Shown: positions 52,170 through 61,576 of the stretch, one piece after another
Layout: every line of letters begins with the position of its first letter
Position numbering within the stretch: the stretch's first letter is position 1
Assembly (NCBI GenBank): GCA_019090615.1
Contig: JAHRVQ010000022.1
Span: 96,898-160,897 of the forward strand
Direction of reading: 5' to 3'
Origin: Pseudomonadales bacterium
GTDB lineage: Bacteria; Pseudomonadota; Gammaproteobacteria; Pseudomonadales; Azotimanducaceae
DNA: 64,000 nt
Position numbers and translations under genes: made by a program
The notes under the pieces: generated by a model
Database searches by the model: none
The model's input: the letters and a program-made list of their open reading frames with translations, nothing else
What the model was told of the DNA's origin: nothing

Positions 52170-55100
52170 TTATTGGCTGAGAGGCGAATTACTTTCTTTA
52201 ATCAGCCATTTGGCAACCACAGTTTCCAGGGCGTCTATATCGATTGGTTTTGCCAGGTAATCGTCCATTCCGGCAGTGAGGCATTTCTCTCTGTCACCCT
52301 TCATTGCATTGGCTGTCATGGCAATAATTGGTACATTGTTGTATCGGTCGCCGGCTTTGCCGGTGCGAATACTGCGGGTTGCTTCATAGCCGTCCATAAC
52401 CGGCATCTGGCAATCCATCAATAGTAACGTGTAGGTGTTATCATCGGGTGCATTGGCCAATGTTGTAAGTGCTTCCTGACCATCGGATACTACATCTGTA
52501 AGCAAACCAATATCTTCGAGAATGCCGCGAGCTACTTCCTGGTTGATCAGATTGTCTTCTACTAACAGGAGTCGAGCATCCCTGGGCCAGTTATATTCTG
52601 GGTAGGCGTCGGTCTGCTCCTCATCTATATGGGCGATATAGTCATGGGTGATTAAGGGGCTGTTGCTGGCGTTGTCGGCAATCAGCATGAGTGCATCGAG
52701 CAGGTCAGAGGTTGTAACAGGTTTTGCGAAATAGGCGGCAAAACCAAGGTCAGCAAAGGTAATGGGGTCTCCCAGATTGGTCATTAGCGGCATAATAACA
52801 AGTTTCATGGCGTCAAGCTTTGGATTACTTTTTATAGTAGTGGCTAATTGGATACCATTCATATTCGGCATTTCCATATCAATAATCGCCACATCAAACA
52901 GGTCGTTATCATTTTGCAATGAGCGTTCAATGATGTGCAAAGCTTCTTCGCCGCTTGAGGCCAATTGTGTAAGTACGCCCCATTCTCTGAGTTGGCCAGA
53001 AAGTACTTCGCGACTGGTCTGGTTGTCATCAACAATGAGCACTGAGGTTGAGGTGACTTCGATATGCGGGCATATTTGTTGGGCGTTAGCGCTCTTTTGC
53101 AGGTGAATTGTAAATTCAAAACAGCTGCCTTCGTTAATTTCACTGGTGACCTGAATATTGCCATCCATAAGTTCACAAAGTTTTTTGACGATCGAGAGCC
53201 CAAGGCCCGTGCCGCCGTAATTACGGGTTGTTGAAGCATCAACTTGAGTGAAGGCATCAAACAGGTGCTTAATTTTATCTTCAGGGATACCAATGCCGGA
53301 ATCCTGCACGGTGCAATGGAATACATAGCCGCGATCTATTTCTATCAGCCTGGCTTTAACCACTATTTCACCCTCGGCGGTGAATTTGGTGGCGTTGTCT
53401 ACCAGGTTAGTGAGAATTTGCCTGATTCGGCTGGGGTCACCTTTTACCAGTGAATGCGAGATACCCTTAATATCCAGTATCAGTTCGAGGTTTTTATCCT
53501 GGGCTTTAAATGCGATTGCTGAGGCAAAATCGCCGAGCAGGTTATGTAGGTCAAAATCGAGTATTTCCAGGTCTAGCTTGCCAGCATCAACTTTAGAGAA
53601 ATCCAGTATATCGTTGATCAGACTTAATAAGGATTGAGCGCTAGAATTGGCAATTTCGGCTTTGCGCCGTTGATCTGAGTTCAAGTCGGTTTTTAGCAGG
53701 AGTCCCAGCATACCCATGACACCGTTTATTGGGGTTCTGATTTCATGGCTCATACTAGCGAGAAATTCGCCTTTGACCTGAAGCGCTAATTCAGCACTAT
53801 ATTTTGCGTTAGTCGCATCAAATTGCGCCTGTTTGAGTGCGGAAATATTACTGCCATAAATATTCACACTATGTTCATCACCATAAGCAACGGAAAGCAG
53901 GTTGGTACCATCATCATCGACAATTTCAAATTGAATAAGTTTTCTGGTTTTTAGTACTGTCAGGATATGTGGTTCCCAACTGGCTGGGATAGATTCACCT
54001 AAATCTAGTTTGAGGTTTTTGAGCAGAATCTTTGATGCCGGGTTAGCAAATAATATTTCGCCGCTGCTTGACACGCGAAGAACAATATCAGGGTTGTCGA
54101 TGGCAAAGCTGGCAACTTTTTTTAGTTCCTGGCTGGCCAGGATTCTTTCTGTTATATCGGTTCGCAAGGTGATATGCGTTTCTGCCACGCCCATTTTTTC
54201 CTTAAATGGGACAATGGTTGTATCAAGCCAGAAAATACGGCCATCGCTGGCTTTATTACAAACTTCGCCATGCCAGACGCCGCCTCTGGCCACGGTATTT
54301 TTCATGGCCTTAAAAAAAGCGGCATCATGCACGCCAGAATTGATGATTTGATGGTTTTTGCCAATGAGGTGTTCTTTTGTAAAACCACTAATTTCAGCAA
54401 ATTTGTCATTCACCGCTATGATGGTACCGTTGGCATTGGTCACCGAAATTATCGCGTGTTGATCAAGGGCATATTTATGATCGGCCAGTTTGATCATTGC
54501 CCGGTGAGCCTGGTCGGTTGTTGATTTGAGCTTGTCCTCATGTTGCTGGCGGATCTGCGACATACGATTAAAGGATTCCGACAGTTGGCCAATTTCGTCG
54601 GTAGAAGTGATTTCTATTTGTTGGTCGAAGTTACCCTCGGCTATTTTTTCAGTGGCTCGCACTAGTCTTATCAGCGGCGCAGATAGTTTGTTAGCGAATA
54701 ATAGCGCAAAAATTGTACTAAAAAATCCAATCACCAAAGCAGTAAAGATCAACTGTTGTTTTAGTTGAGTGGCAGAGGCAAAAGCTTCCTGAGCGTTGAT
54801 TTTTACCACTAGCCCCCATTCTAGTTGCGGGATATAACGCCAGGCGGCTAGCACTTTCTGGCCTCGGTAATCTGTGGTAATACCGGCCCCCTGCAGCCCA
54901 TTTACTGCTTGCTGTAGCGCTATGCTCAGTTCACCGCCGAGTGGCAATCTTAGCGATAGCGCGGCATCTGGTTGATGCCGCAGTGGTGCTATGACCAGGA
55001 CATCGTCTATGGCTGCCGTGCCTGGCTGTGCGTCGTCTATGAGCACAGCGCTAACAGCACGTTTAGCCAAAATGACCTCTCCTGATTGACGCAAGCCGGT

Positions 55101-55724
55101 GTAATCGCTGGTGAGGTGGTAATAGTCGTTGCTGCCAAATTTAATGACCACAAAACCTAAGCGTTTGCCTGCCAGTGAAACGGGTGCGGCTGCATAGGAC
55201 ATATGTTGGTCATACTCCGGTTCTGGCTGAAACGGTGAAATCAGCGTTGCTTTGTTATTCAGGGCATTGGTGAAAACTTTAACCAGGGCTTTATTCTGGT
55301 TTGTCGCTGGATCAATTCGGGATCCAATGGGGTGACCCTGGGTGGCTGAAAAAAGTACCTCCCCTGAAGAATTTAGGAGCATCAGGTCGGTATAGTGAAA
55401 CTGTTTTTGTAGTGTTATCAGCGTAGGTTCAAACTGGTCTCTGATGTCGTTAAATTCCGTCGCACCCTGGGCGGGCGGGTTGATCAGGTTGGCCATTATA
55501 TAGCCGACCGAGGGTAGCTGGCTAAGTGAGATCAGGTTCTGCTGCCGGGTCACAATATATTGTTGAACTCGGTCATACTTATCTTGCAGTAGAATGTTGA
55601 GCGTTGTCTGTATTTCCTCGGTGATTGAATCGGAGGCATTGTTTATCGCTACGATGGAAAAAGCACCCCCCGATAGCCAGCCAATCAGCAAGAATGCGAC
55701 CAGGATTTTATGCCGAATATTCAA
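52170..55724 (-). CDS. Hybrid sensor histidine kinase with two receiver domains
   Basis: The 1184-residue inner-membrane protein has a first membrane helix (about 8-28), a periplasmic Cache-type sensor domain to about 320, a second helix (325-345), and HAMP (IRLVRATEKIAEGNFDQQIEI). Two PAS domains follow (ISVTNANGTIIAVNDKF; ILFANPASKILLKNL). HisKA has the phosphorylated histidine at about 660 (SMSHEIRTPINGVMGM). The ATPase domain shows LTNLVDNATKFT, DSGIGIPEDK and GGTGLGLSIVKKL. Two receivers have aspartates at about 949 (IIDMEMPNMNG) and 1104 (LMDCQMPVMDG). No HPt domain is attached, so a separate phosphotransfer protein is needed. The signal is unknown. It stands alone, divergent from deaD. 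Confidence 0.94.
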   Translation of the reverse strand: MNIRHKILVAFLLIGWLSGGAFSIVAINNASDSITEEIQTTLNILLQDKYDRVQQYIVTRQQNLISLSQLPSVGYIMANLINPPAQGATEFNDIRDQFEPTLITLQKQFHYTDLMLLNSSGEVLFSATQGHPIGSRIDPATNQNKALVKVFTNALNNKATLISPFQPEPEYDQHMSYAAAPVSLAGKRLGFVVIKFGSNDYYHLTSDYTGLRQSGEVILAKRAVSAVLIDDAQPGTAAIDDVLVIAPLRHQPDAALSLRLPLGGELSIALQQAVNGLQGAGITTDYRGQKVLAAWRYIPQLEWGLVVKINAQEAFASATQLKQQLIFTALVIGFFSTIFALLFANKLSAPLIRLVRATEKIAEGNFDQQIEITSTDEIGQLSESFNRMSQIRQQHEDKLKSTTDQAHRAMIKLADHKYALDQHAIISVTNANGTIIAVNDKFAEISGFTKEHLIGKNHQIINSGVHDAAFFKAMKNTVARGGVWHGEVCNKASDGRIFWLDTTIVPFKEKMGVAETHITLRTDITERILASQELKKVASFAIDNPDIVLRVSSSGEILFANPASKILLKNLKLDLGESIPASWEPHILTVLKTRKLIQFEIVDDDGTNLLSVAYGDEHSVNIYGSNISALKQAQFDATNAKYSAELALQVKGEFLASMSHEIRTPINGVMGMLGLLLKTDLNSDQRRKAEIANSSAQSLLSLINDILDFSKVDAGKLDLEILDFDLHNLLGDFASAIAFKAQDKNLELILDIKGISHSLVKGDPSRIRQILTNLVDNATKFTAEGEIVVKARLIEIDRGYVFHCTVQDSGIGIPEDKIKHLFDAFTQVDASTTRNYGGTGLGLSIVKKLCELMDGNIQVTSEINEGSCFEFTIHLQKSANAQQICPHIEVTSTSVLIVDDNQTSREVLSGQLREWGVLTQLASSGEEALHIIERSLQNDNDLFDVAIIDMEMPNMNGIQLATTIKSNPKLDAMKLVIMPLMTNLGDPITFADLGFAAYFAKPVTTSDLLDALMLIADNASNSPLITHDYIAHIDEEQTDAYPEYNWPRDARLLLVEDNLINQEVARGILEDIGLLTDVVSDGQEALTTLANAPDDNTYTLLLMDCQMPVMDGYEATRSIRTGKAGDRYNNVPIIAMTANAMKGDREKCLTAGMDDYLAKPIDIDALETVVAKWLIKESNSPLSQ

Positions 55725-56015
55725 AACTGGGTTCCTTTGTAATGTGGCAAATGTAACGTGGCAAACTTAATACCTGTAGCAAGGTTAAATGCCTGACCAA
55801 TAGGTAGGTTACTCCAGCGAAAAATAACAGCATAAATTGAATCACCCTATAATGGTCATCTAAGCTTAGCTGATTAACCTAAAAATGGTGTGGTCATCCA
55901 AATGTATAGAAGGGAATAAATGGTTCGCTAATCGAGGCGTTAGCAAAAGGCGTGTTCGCTGCTTTGCTCTGCCTACTTTTGTTCTGTCTACATGTTGGTA
56001 TTCACAATAATCTTA

Positions 56016-56043
56016 TTGAATTTCCTTTTGAGAGCATTATACT
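56016..56043 (+). promoter_or_regulatory. Candidate sigma-70 promoter for deaD
   Basis: TTGAAT (56016-56021) and TATACT (56038-56043) are 16 bases apart, about 125 bases before the deaD ATG. Position and spacing suit a sigma-70 promoter with a leader of about 115 bases. The rest of the 442-base divergent spacer 55725-56166 holds no gene; a TATAAT at 55848-55853 has no good -35 partner. Confidence 0.45.
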
Positions 56044-56166
56044 CGCCGCCCTGCACCCGCCAGGCTGGGTATTTGGCCGGTTAATAAAATAATCGAGCAG
56101 AACAAGTACCAGGGCAGTCGCATTAAGTTGACCTGGCCAATCACTCATTTCCTCATTGGTACCAGA

Positions 56167-58095
56167 ATGTCACAACCAGACCCTGTAAATATCAGTTTCC
56201 GTGATCTCGCATTGCCAGATTCGCTATTAGCCGCCCTGGACCAGGCAGGATACGAAACCCCATCGCCGATTCAGGCTGAAACCATCCCGCATTTGATGCA
56301 GGGGCTCGACCTTGTGGGTCACGCACCGACGGGGACGGGTAAGACTGCCGCTTTTGCTTTGCCTTTATTGTCCAGGATTGACCTGAAGCAGCAGCAGGTT
56401 CAGGTGATGGTATTGACCCCAACGCGCGAACTGGCTATTCAGGTGGCAGAAGCGTTTCAGCGCTATGCGTCTAAAATGAAAGGTTTTCATGTTTTACCTA
56501 TTTACGGCGGGCAACCCTATTCTGGACAGATCAGACAGCTGAAAAGAGGTGTTCAAGCGGTGGTCGGTACCCCAGGGCGAGTGATGGATCATATGCGCAA
56601 AGGCACCTTGAGTCTGTCGAATCTGCAGGCTCTGGTATTGGACGAGGCAGATGAAATGTTGCGCATGGGTTTTCTGGATGATGTTGAATGGATTCTGGAA
56701 CAAATGCCGACGAAGCGTCAGATCGCGCTTTTTTCCGCCACCATGCCGAAACAAATTCAGCATATTGCCAGGCGGCACCTTGATAATCCGAGGGAAATAT
56801 CCATCAAGTCTAAAACTGCCACTGCGGAGACTATTAGACAACGTTTCTGGCAGGTCAGTCATACTCATAAACTGGATGCACTGACACGGATACTGGAAGT
56901 AGAACCCTTTGATGCCATGATAATGTTTGTCCGTACCAAAACCGCGACGGTGGAATTGGCTGAAAAATTACAGGCAAGAGGTTATGCCGCGGAACCGATA
57001 AATGGTGATATGCAGCAGAAAAATCGTGAACAGACTATTGATCGCTTAAAAAAGGGCAAACTGGATATTCTAGTTGCAACCGATGTGGCGGCTCGTGGTC
57101 TGGATGTTGAGCGAATCAGCCATGTGATTAATTACGACATTCCCTATGATGCAGAAGCCTATATCCATCGTATAGGGCGCACTGGACGAGCGGGTAGAAC
57201 CGGTGATGCGATTCTATTTGTTACCCCGCGCGAAAGACGCATGTTAGGGGTTATTGAAAAAACTACCCGGAAAAAAATTGAAGCCCTTGAATTGCCAACC
57301 ACGGAGATGGTAAATAATAAGCGGATAGCAGACTTTAAGCAGCGTATTACCGATGTGATTGCCTCAGGTAGCGTAGAATTTATGCAAGGTCTACTCACCC
57401 AGTATCAGCAGGAGCATGATGTGCCCGCGATTGATATTGCGGCGGCTTTGGCGAAAATGTATATGGGAGAAAAATCATTATTACTGAAAGATAAACCGCT
57501 AAAATCAGACCGGCCGAATAGCCAAAAAGATAAAAAGCTGCATCGCAAAGGCGAAGCACGCGGTAATTCACGTGGCTCAGGTGAGCCGAGATTGCCAAGG
57601 CGGAGTAATGCCAAACCTAATCCGCCAGAAGGGATGGAGCGGTTTAGGATTGAAGTGGGCCATGATCATGAAGTTCAGCCAGGTAATATTGTCGGCGCCA
57701 TTGTTAACGAAGCCGGGATAGACGGCGAACATGTTGGACATATCGATATCCAGGCTGATTTTAGTATGGTGGATTTGCCGGCAGGCATGCCTAAAGATAT
57801 ATTTAGGGAGTTGAAAAAAACCTGGGTTTGTGGCCGGCGGCTCAATATTTCCCGAATAAATTCAGCGGCTAAAGGGGCGTCGGAAAAAAGAGATCCATCG
57901 CCACATGGCTCAAGAAGGGATAATTCAAGAAGAGATGACTCTCGGCGCGATGATTCCAGCAGGGGTGGTTCTGGCAGGGCCGGTTCAAGCAAGAAGAAAT
58001 CGCAGCCGCATGCTAAAAAAATCAAAAAGAGTCGCAAGGCATCGATCAGAGGTAGTGGTGATTTTGGCAATAAAAATAATGATCGAGCAAGTTAG
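56167..58095 (+). CDS. deaD: DEAD-box RNA helicase DeaD/CsdA
   Basis: DeaD unwinds RNA structures during ribosome assembly and mRNA turnover, especially in the cold. The 642-residue product has the Q motif (FRDLALPDSLLAALDQAGYETPSPIQ), Walker A (APTGTGKTAAF), DEAD (VLDEADEMLRMGF), SAT (LFSATMP) and motif VI (HRIGRTGRAGRTGDA). A DbpA-type RNA-binding domain occupies about residues 510-590 (ERFRIEVGHDHEVQPGNIVGAI, VCGRRLNISRI). The basic tail has repeats of the SRRD type (SRRDNSRRDDSRRDDSS), then KKKSQPHAKKIKK. ATG 56167 gives the normal start; a TTG at 56128 would add 13 residues. Single gene, convergent with an HD hydrolase. Confidence 0.95.
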   Translation: MSQPDPVNISFRDLALPDSLLAALDQAGYETPSPIQAETIPHLMQGLDLVGHAPTGTGKTAAFALPLLSRIDLKQQQVQVMVLTPTRELAIQVAEAFQRYASKMKGFHVLPIYGGQPYSGQIRQLKRGVQAVVGTPGRVMDHMRKGTLSLSNLQALVLDEADEMLRMGFLDDVEWILEQMPTKRQIALFSATMPKQIQHIARRHLDNPREISIKSKTATAETIRQRFWQVSHTHKLDALTRILEVEPFDAMIMFVRTKTATVELAEKLQARGYAAEPINGDMQQKNREQTIDRLKKGKLDILVATDVAARGLDVERISHVINYDIPYDAEAYIHRIGRTGRAGRTGDAILFVTPRERRMLGVIEKTTRKKIEALELPTTEMVNNKRIADFKQRITDVIASGSVEFMQGLLTQYQQEHDVPAIDIAAALAKMYMGEKSLLLKDKPLKSDRPNSQKDKKLHRKGEARGNSRGSGEPRLPRRSNAKPNPPEGMERFRIEVGHDHEVQPGNIVGAIVNEAGIDGEHVGHIDIQADFSMVDLPAGMPKDIFRELKKTWVCGRRLNISRINSAAKGASEKRDPSPHGSRRDNSRRDDSRRDDSSRGGSGRAGSSKKKSQPHAKKIKKSRKASIRGSGDFGNKNNDRAS

Positions 58096-58101
58096 AAAAG
58101 C

Positions 58102-58136
58102 GCTGGCTGAGATGGTTTAAGCGTCGATCAGCCAGC
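58102..58136. terminator. Hairpin between convergent deaD and HD gene
   Basis: GCTGGCTGA and its complement (9-bp stem, 17-base loop) start six bases after the deaD stop and reach into the 3' end of the HD gene. No T-run follows on either strand, so it is only a possible transcription stop or mRNA-stabilising structure. Confidence 0.3.
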
Positions 58137-58713
58137 CTTGCTGTACTGCCCGATCTATTTTTTTGAGCATCCAGCGATATATTTCCGGCGCCTGTTGCGC
58201 CACCAGCTGGTTTATTTCCAGAACCTGGCTTCTTTTAATCTGCTGTTCTTGCCAGCATTTTCCTTCGGTGTTGATGTTCATCATAAAGGGTAGCAGTCGG
58301 TCGACAATTTTTACCCAATGGCTTTCCGCGGATTGCTGGGCTTCATATTCTTCCCAAAGAGATTTTATTTCTGTCGCAAATTGTCCATGTGCGGTTAACA
58401 GTTGATTGATATACAGACGTTCCTGGTGGATTTTGTCCGCTCTGTGGGGGTGGTAAACAGAGATGTCACCGGCGCCTATTTCGCAAATATCATGCACCAG
58501 GGCCATTTTAATGGCTTTATAAAAATCGATATCAATAGCGAATCTGGTTTTTAATGCGATCAGGCTGATAGCTAAATGCCAGCTATGTTCTGCTGAGTTT
58601 TCATTGCGTGACTGGTCAAAAATATAAGCGCGGCGATGCACTTTTTTCAGCTTATCCAACGCCATTAAAAAATTAAATAGCTCGTCCATGTCGTTATTGC
58701 CAGGGTTATCCAT
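58117..58713 (-). CDS. HD-domain hydrolase (HDDC2/5'-deoxynucleotidase-like)
   Basis: The 198-residue soluble protein contains an HD metal-binding domain: the first histidine in NSAEHSWHLAISLIAL, the HD pair in MALVHDICEIGAGDISVYHP, and the late aspartate in VKIVDRLLPFMMN. The order and spacing match the family of YfbR/HDDC2-type 5'-deoxyribonucleotidases, which dephosphorylate deoxynucleoside monophosphates. The exact substrate is not provable from sequence. It converges with deaD; the downstream stretch on its left strand is overlapped by a hairpin. Confidence 0.85.
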   Translation of the reverse strand: MDNPGNNDMDELFNFLMALDKLKKVHRRAYIFDQSRNENSAEHSWHLAISLIALKTRFAIDIDFYKAIKMALVHDICEIGAGDISVYHPHRADKIHQERLYINQLLTAHGQFATEIKSLWEEYEAQQSAESHWVKIVDRLLPFMMNINTEGKCWQEQQIKRSQVLEINQLVAQQAPEIYRWMLKKIDRAVQQGWLIDA

Positions 58714-58755
58714 CTGATTTCTATCGTGGCCAAATAAATCGCCTGCGGATAAGAG

Positions 58756-58786
58756 GCGGCCTGAGGGATTGATTCGCTCAGGCCGC
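58756..58786 (-). terminator. Strong hairpin after the acyl-CoA dehydrogenase pair
   Basis: A perfect 10-bp GC-rich stem (GCGGCCTGAG with complement, 11-base loop) begins five bases past the stop of the 58792-59928 gene on the minus strand, followed by CTCTTATCC. The stem is strong but the T-run weak; it likely ends or protects the two-gene transcript. Confidence 0.55.
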
Positions 58787-58791
58787 GTCGA

Positions 58792-59928
58792 CTAAGCCGC
58801 CTTGCCCATTAACAAGTCTGCCAGTTTAGCGCGCTGGTACTTTGCGTCGCCATACAACACCTGGTTGTGCATTTGTCGTTTAAAGAACAGATGTACGAAA
58901 CACTCCCAGGTAAAGCCGATACCACCATGAAACTGAATGGCGCGGCTGGATGAGAAAACGGCCATATCACTGGCTGCTGATTTTGCCATCCGAGCCAGTT
59001 TTTCGCCATTTTCCGGCTCCTGGCTAATAGCGCAGGCGGCATTATAGGTGAGTGATTTAGCGGCATCGATGGCTAACATGACATTAACCAACGGATGTTT
59101 GACAGCCTGAAAAAATGCCAGCGGTCGATCAAATTGAATCCGCGTGGATGCATAGTCAACCGTTGTTTGTAATAGCCATTCACCCGTGCCCACCATGTCG
59201 GCAGCGGTAATGCAGAGTATTGAGGGCATTGCCTGGTTAATGGCGCTGTCGCCGTCGCCTGCAGCTGCCACTTCAGTCGCACTGACCTTGTCAAAGGTAA
59301 TATGTGCCTGATCACGGGTCAGGTCAATAATGCTATCTGCTTCTATAGTTATGCCTGTGCTATCGGCGTTGACAACATAAAGACCGACGCCTGCAGCTGA
59401 CTTTGCGGCAACCACCAGTATTTCGCTTTTTCTTGCATCCTGCACGAAATAAGCTGTGCCAGACAATTTGCCGTCGATAAATTCGACATCGGTATCGCTG
59501 CCTTCCCAGGAACCTTTTTCATTGGTGATTGCAAGGCTTGCGGCGCGGCCTGTGGCAATTTCAGCCAGGGTTTTGTTGGCATTGTCGGTGGCGGCTGCGG
59601 TGAGTACAAAACTTGCGTTAAAGGTAGAAATTAGCGGTGAAGGAAAAGCCGCTTTACCCGCTTCTTCGGCTAATGCTACGGCGGCGACTAACGGCATACC
59701 CATGCCGCCGGCAGCTTCAGGTATGCAGGCTGCGGTCCAGCCGAGCTCGCCAATTTGTTGCCACAGGGATTGTTGCCAATGACATTCATTGCTGCGATTC
59801 ACGTCGGAATCAGCTGCCACCAGCCCATGTAACTTGTCTGGGCTGCAATTGTCATCGAAAAATTTTATTGCTGAGTCTCTGAGCATGGCTTCGTCTTCAC
59901 CGAAACCAAAGTTTGTTGCTTGTGCCAT
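58792..59928 (-). CDS. Acyl-CoA dehydrogenase, smaller subunit of a two-gene pair
   Basis: The 378-residue protein has the acyl-CoA dehydrogenase fold (FGFGEDEAMLRDSAIKFFDDN, GWTAACIPEAAGGMGMPLVAAVALAEEAG, STRIQFDRPLAFFQAVKHPLVNVML, RAIQFHGGIGFTWECFVHLFFKRQ). The C-terminus YQRAKLADLLMGKAA lacks the EGTxE-type catalytic glutamate loop of classical enzymes. This suits the non-classical alpha/beta heterotetramers (FadE/ChsE type) in which two related subunits share one active site. It starts 12 bases after the larger subunit gene with AGGAGA before ATG. Likely function: dehydrogenation of a bulky or side-chain acyl-CoA; substrate unknown. Confidence 0.88.
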   Translation of the reverse strand: MAQATNFGFGEDEAMLRDSAIKFFDDNCSPDKLHGLVAADSDVNRSNECHWQQSLWQQIGELGWTAACIPEAAGGMGMPLVAAVALAEEAGKAAFPSPLISTFNASFVLTAAATDNANKTLAEIATGRAASLAITNEKGSWEGSDTDVEFIDGKLSGTAYFVQDARKSEILVVAAKSAAGVGLYVVNADSTGITIEADSIIDLTRDQAHITFDKVSATEVAAAGDGDSAINQAMPSILCITAADMVGTGEWLLQTTVDYASTRIQFDRPLAFFQAVKHPLVNVMLAIDAAKSLTYNAACAISQEPENGEKLARMAKSAASDMAVFSSSRAIQFHGGIGFTWECFVHLFFKRQMHNQVLYGDAKYQRAKLADLLMGKAA

Positions 59929-59940
59929 TTGTTGATCTCC

Positions 59941-61206
59941 TTACTTTGATTTCGGCATGTTGAGAACACGCTCGCCGAGAATATTACGTTGTACTTCATT
60001 GGCGCCTGCTGCAATGGTAATACCAAAGCTATTCATATACGCCAGCGGCCATTGTCCGCCACCCGGGGCGTTTGCATCCGTCACGTTAAGACTGCTGCCT
60101 ATGCCTTCAATTTCATAAGCCAACTGAGCAATATCCTGGCCAATTTCTGTGGCCACCAGTTTAAATTGTAGTGGTAGCCGCATCGGATGATCGTTCAGTG
60201 CTTTGGCGCCAATGCGGCGTTGGTTTTGACGGAAACCTTCCTGGCGGATAATCATTTGCATAATCGCATCTCGAATCACCGGGTCATCGGCTGATGTTTT
60301 ACCATCACGATAGGAATCTTTGGCCAGTTGAATCAGCGCAGCGGCACTATTTACAGCGGTACCTTTTTCTTCTTCGGTGACCAGTCCGCCGGCCGATGGG
60401 GTGGTTAGCATGCCTGCACCGCGTTCGTGTGCCAGGGTGGTCATGGCAACCTTCCAGCCCGCGCCGACTTCATCCAGACGGTACTTGTCTTCGATGATAA
60501 GGTCCTCGAATATCACTTCGTTGAAGCCGGTTTCTCCTGTGAGTTTGATCAATGGTCGAACTGTGACACCTTTACCAAGGGCGGCTTTTATTGGTACCAC
60601 GAAATACGATAAACCATTATATTTATCGTTCTTGTCGGTCCGACATAATAAAATCATCCAGCTGGCAAAATGCGCCAGGGACGTCCATACCTTGTGCCCG
60701 TTGATTACCCAGGAATCGCCTTTCTTTTCCGCAAACGTTTGTTGGTTAGCAAGATCCGAGCCGGCCCCTGGCTCACTGAAACCCTGACACCAGATTTCTT
60801 CACCAGAGAGCAGCTTGGGTAGCAGGGCCTGTTTTACTTCATCCTGGGCGTGGAAATATACGGTTGGGGCGGCCATACCCAGGCCAATAATATTTGGCAA
60901 ATAAGGTGTTTTGGCGCGTAACATCTCATGGTTAGCGATAGCCTGGCAGTTAGTTAAACCACCGCCGCCAGTTTCTTTGCTGTAATCACAACCGATCAGG
61001 CCTGCATCGTAAGCAGACTTCTGCCATGCCTGCAGCCAGGCCAGGGCTGCTGGGTCACTTAGCTCAAGTGCGCCCTGTGGCAGTTTGACAGTAGGCTGGC
61101 CAGGATGGTTGGTTGCTAGCCATTGTTGGCAATGGGCTCTGAATTTGGCCTGTTCGGGCGTATCCGTGGGTGTCGCCGTTGCATTTGCTGGCGCTGTGTC
61201 GGCCAT
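59941..61206 (-). CDS. Acyl-CoA dehydrogenase, larger subunit of a two-gene pair
   Basis: From ATG 61206 (AGGAGA seven bases before it) the product has 421 residues; upstream codons to 61269 are open but unlikely to be used. Features are WLATNHPGQPTVKLP, YDAGLIGCDYSKETGGGGLTNCQAIANHEMLRA, the flavin-site FSEPGAGSDLANQQTFAEKKGD and WVINGHKVWTSLAHFASWMILLCRTD, then ANEVQRNILGERVLNMPK at the C-terminus, where the glutamate matches the usual xxNEIQRNII motif. It is transcribed before the smaller subunit and separated from it by 12 bases, so the two are probably a heteromeric enzyme of the FadE26/27 or ChsE1/2 type. Confidence 0.9.
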   Translation of the reverse strand: MADTAPANATATPTDTPEQAKFRAHCQQWLATNHPGQPTVKLPQGALELSDPAALAWLQAWQKSAYDAGLIGCDYSKETGGGGLTNCQAIANHEMLRAKTPYLPNIIGLGMAAPTVYFHAQDEVKQALLPKLLSGEEIWCQGFSEPGAGSDLANQQTFAEKKGDSWVINGHKVWTSLAHFASWMILLCRTDKNDKYNGLSYFVVPIKAALGKGVTVRPLIKLTGETGFNEVIFEDLIIEDKYRLDEVGAGWKVAMTTLAHERGAGMLTTPSAGGLVTEEEKGTAVNSAAALIQLAKDSYRDGKTSADDPVIRDAIMQMIIRQEGFRQNQRRIGAKALNDHPMRLPLQFKLVATEIGQDIAQLAYEIEGIGSSLNVTDANAPGGGQWPLAYMNSFGITIAAGANEVQRNILGERVLNMPKSK

Positions 61207-61576
61207 AAGAATTTCTCCTGTATTCTGCTCAAAAAATATTATTAAAGGAAAGGCAATGCCTGATTTCACGCTGGCTTTGATGTTAGTTATTCATGTTAGT
61301 CAAGTTGGTTTTTAAAGATAGTAAAATAATATAATGGGTCAGCGTCTGACGCAGTTCCGTTGCAGTCATACGTCACTTAAGCGTCTCGATGCGTTTGTAC
61401 CGGATACTGGTCAGGGATGAAAGGGCAGGAATGACCATAGTGAAAACTATCCAGGTTTAATGTTGTGCCTCAATGGGGTGCCAACAATAGTTTTAGGGCT
61501 AATCTGATAATCGGCTGTGCAGTACAGGCCTGTGTAGTACAAGTCTGTGTAGTACAAGAAAGTGTATGAACGTGCA
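61207..61576. other. Intergenic region upstream of the acyl-CoA dehydrogenase pair
   Basis: This 370-base spacer has no recognisable gene. It contains a 15-bp tandem duplication (61529-61558) and AT-rich stretches around 61320 that may carry the promoter of the leftward dehydrogenase pair. I could not fix a promoter with confidence. Confidence 0.5.
61529..61558. repeat. 15-bp tandem duplication
   Basis: CCTGTGTAGTACAAG (61529-61543) is followed by TCTGTGTAGTACAAG (61544-61558); a more degenerate unit (CTGTGCAGTACAGG-like) precedes them. Non-coding. Confidence 0.85.
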
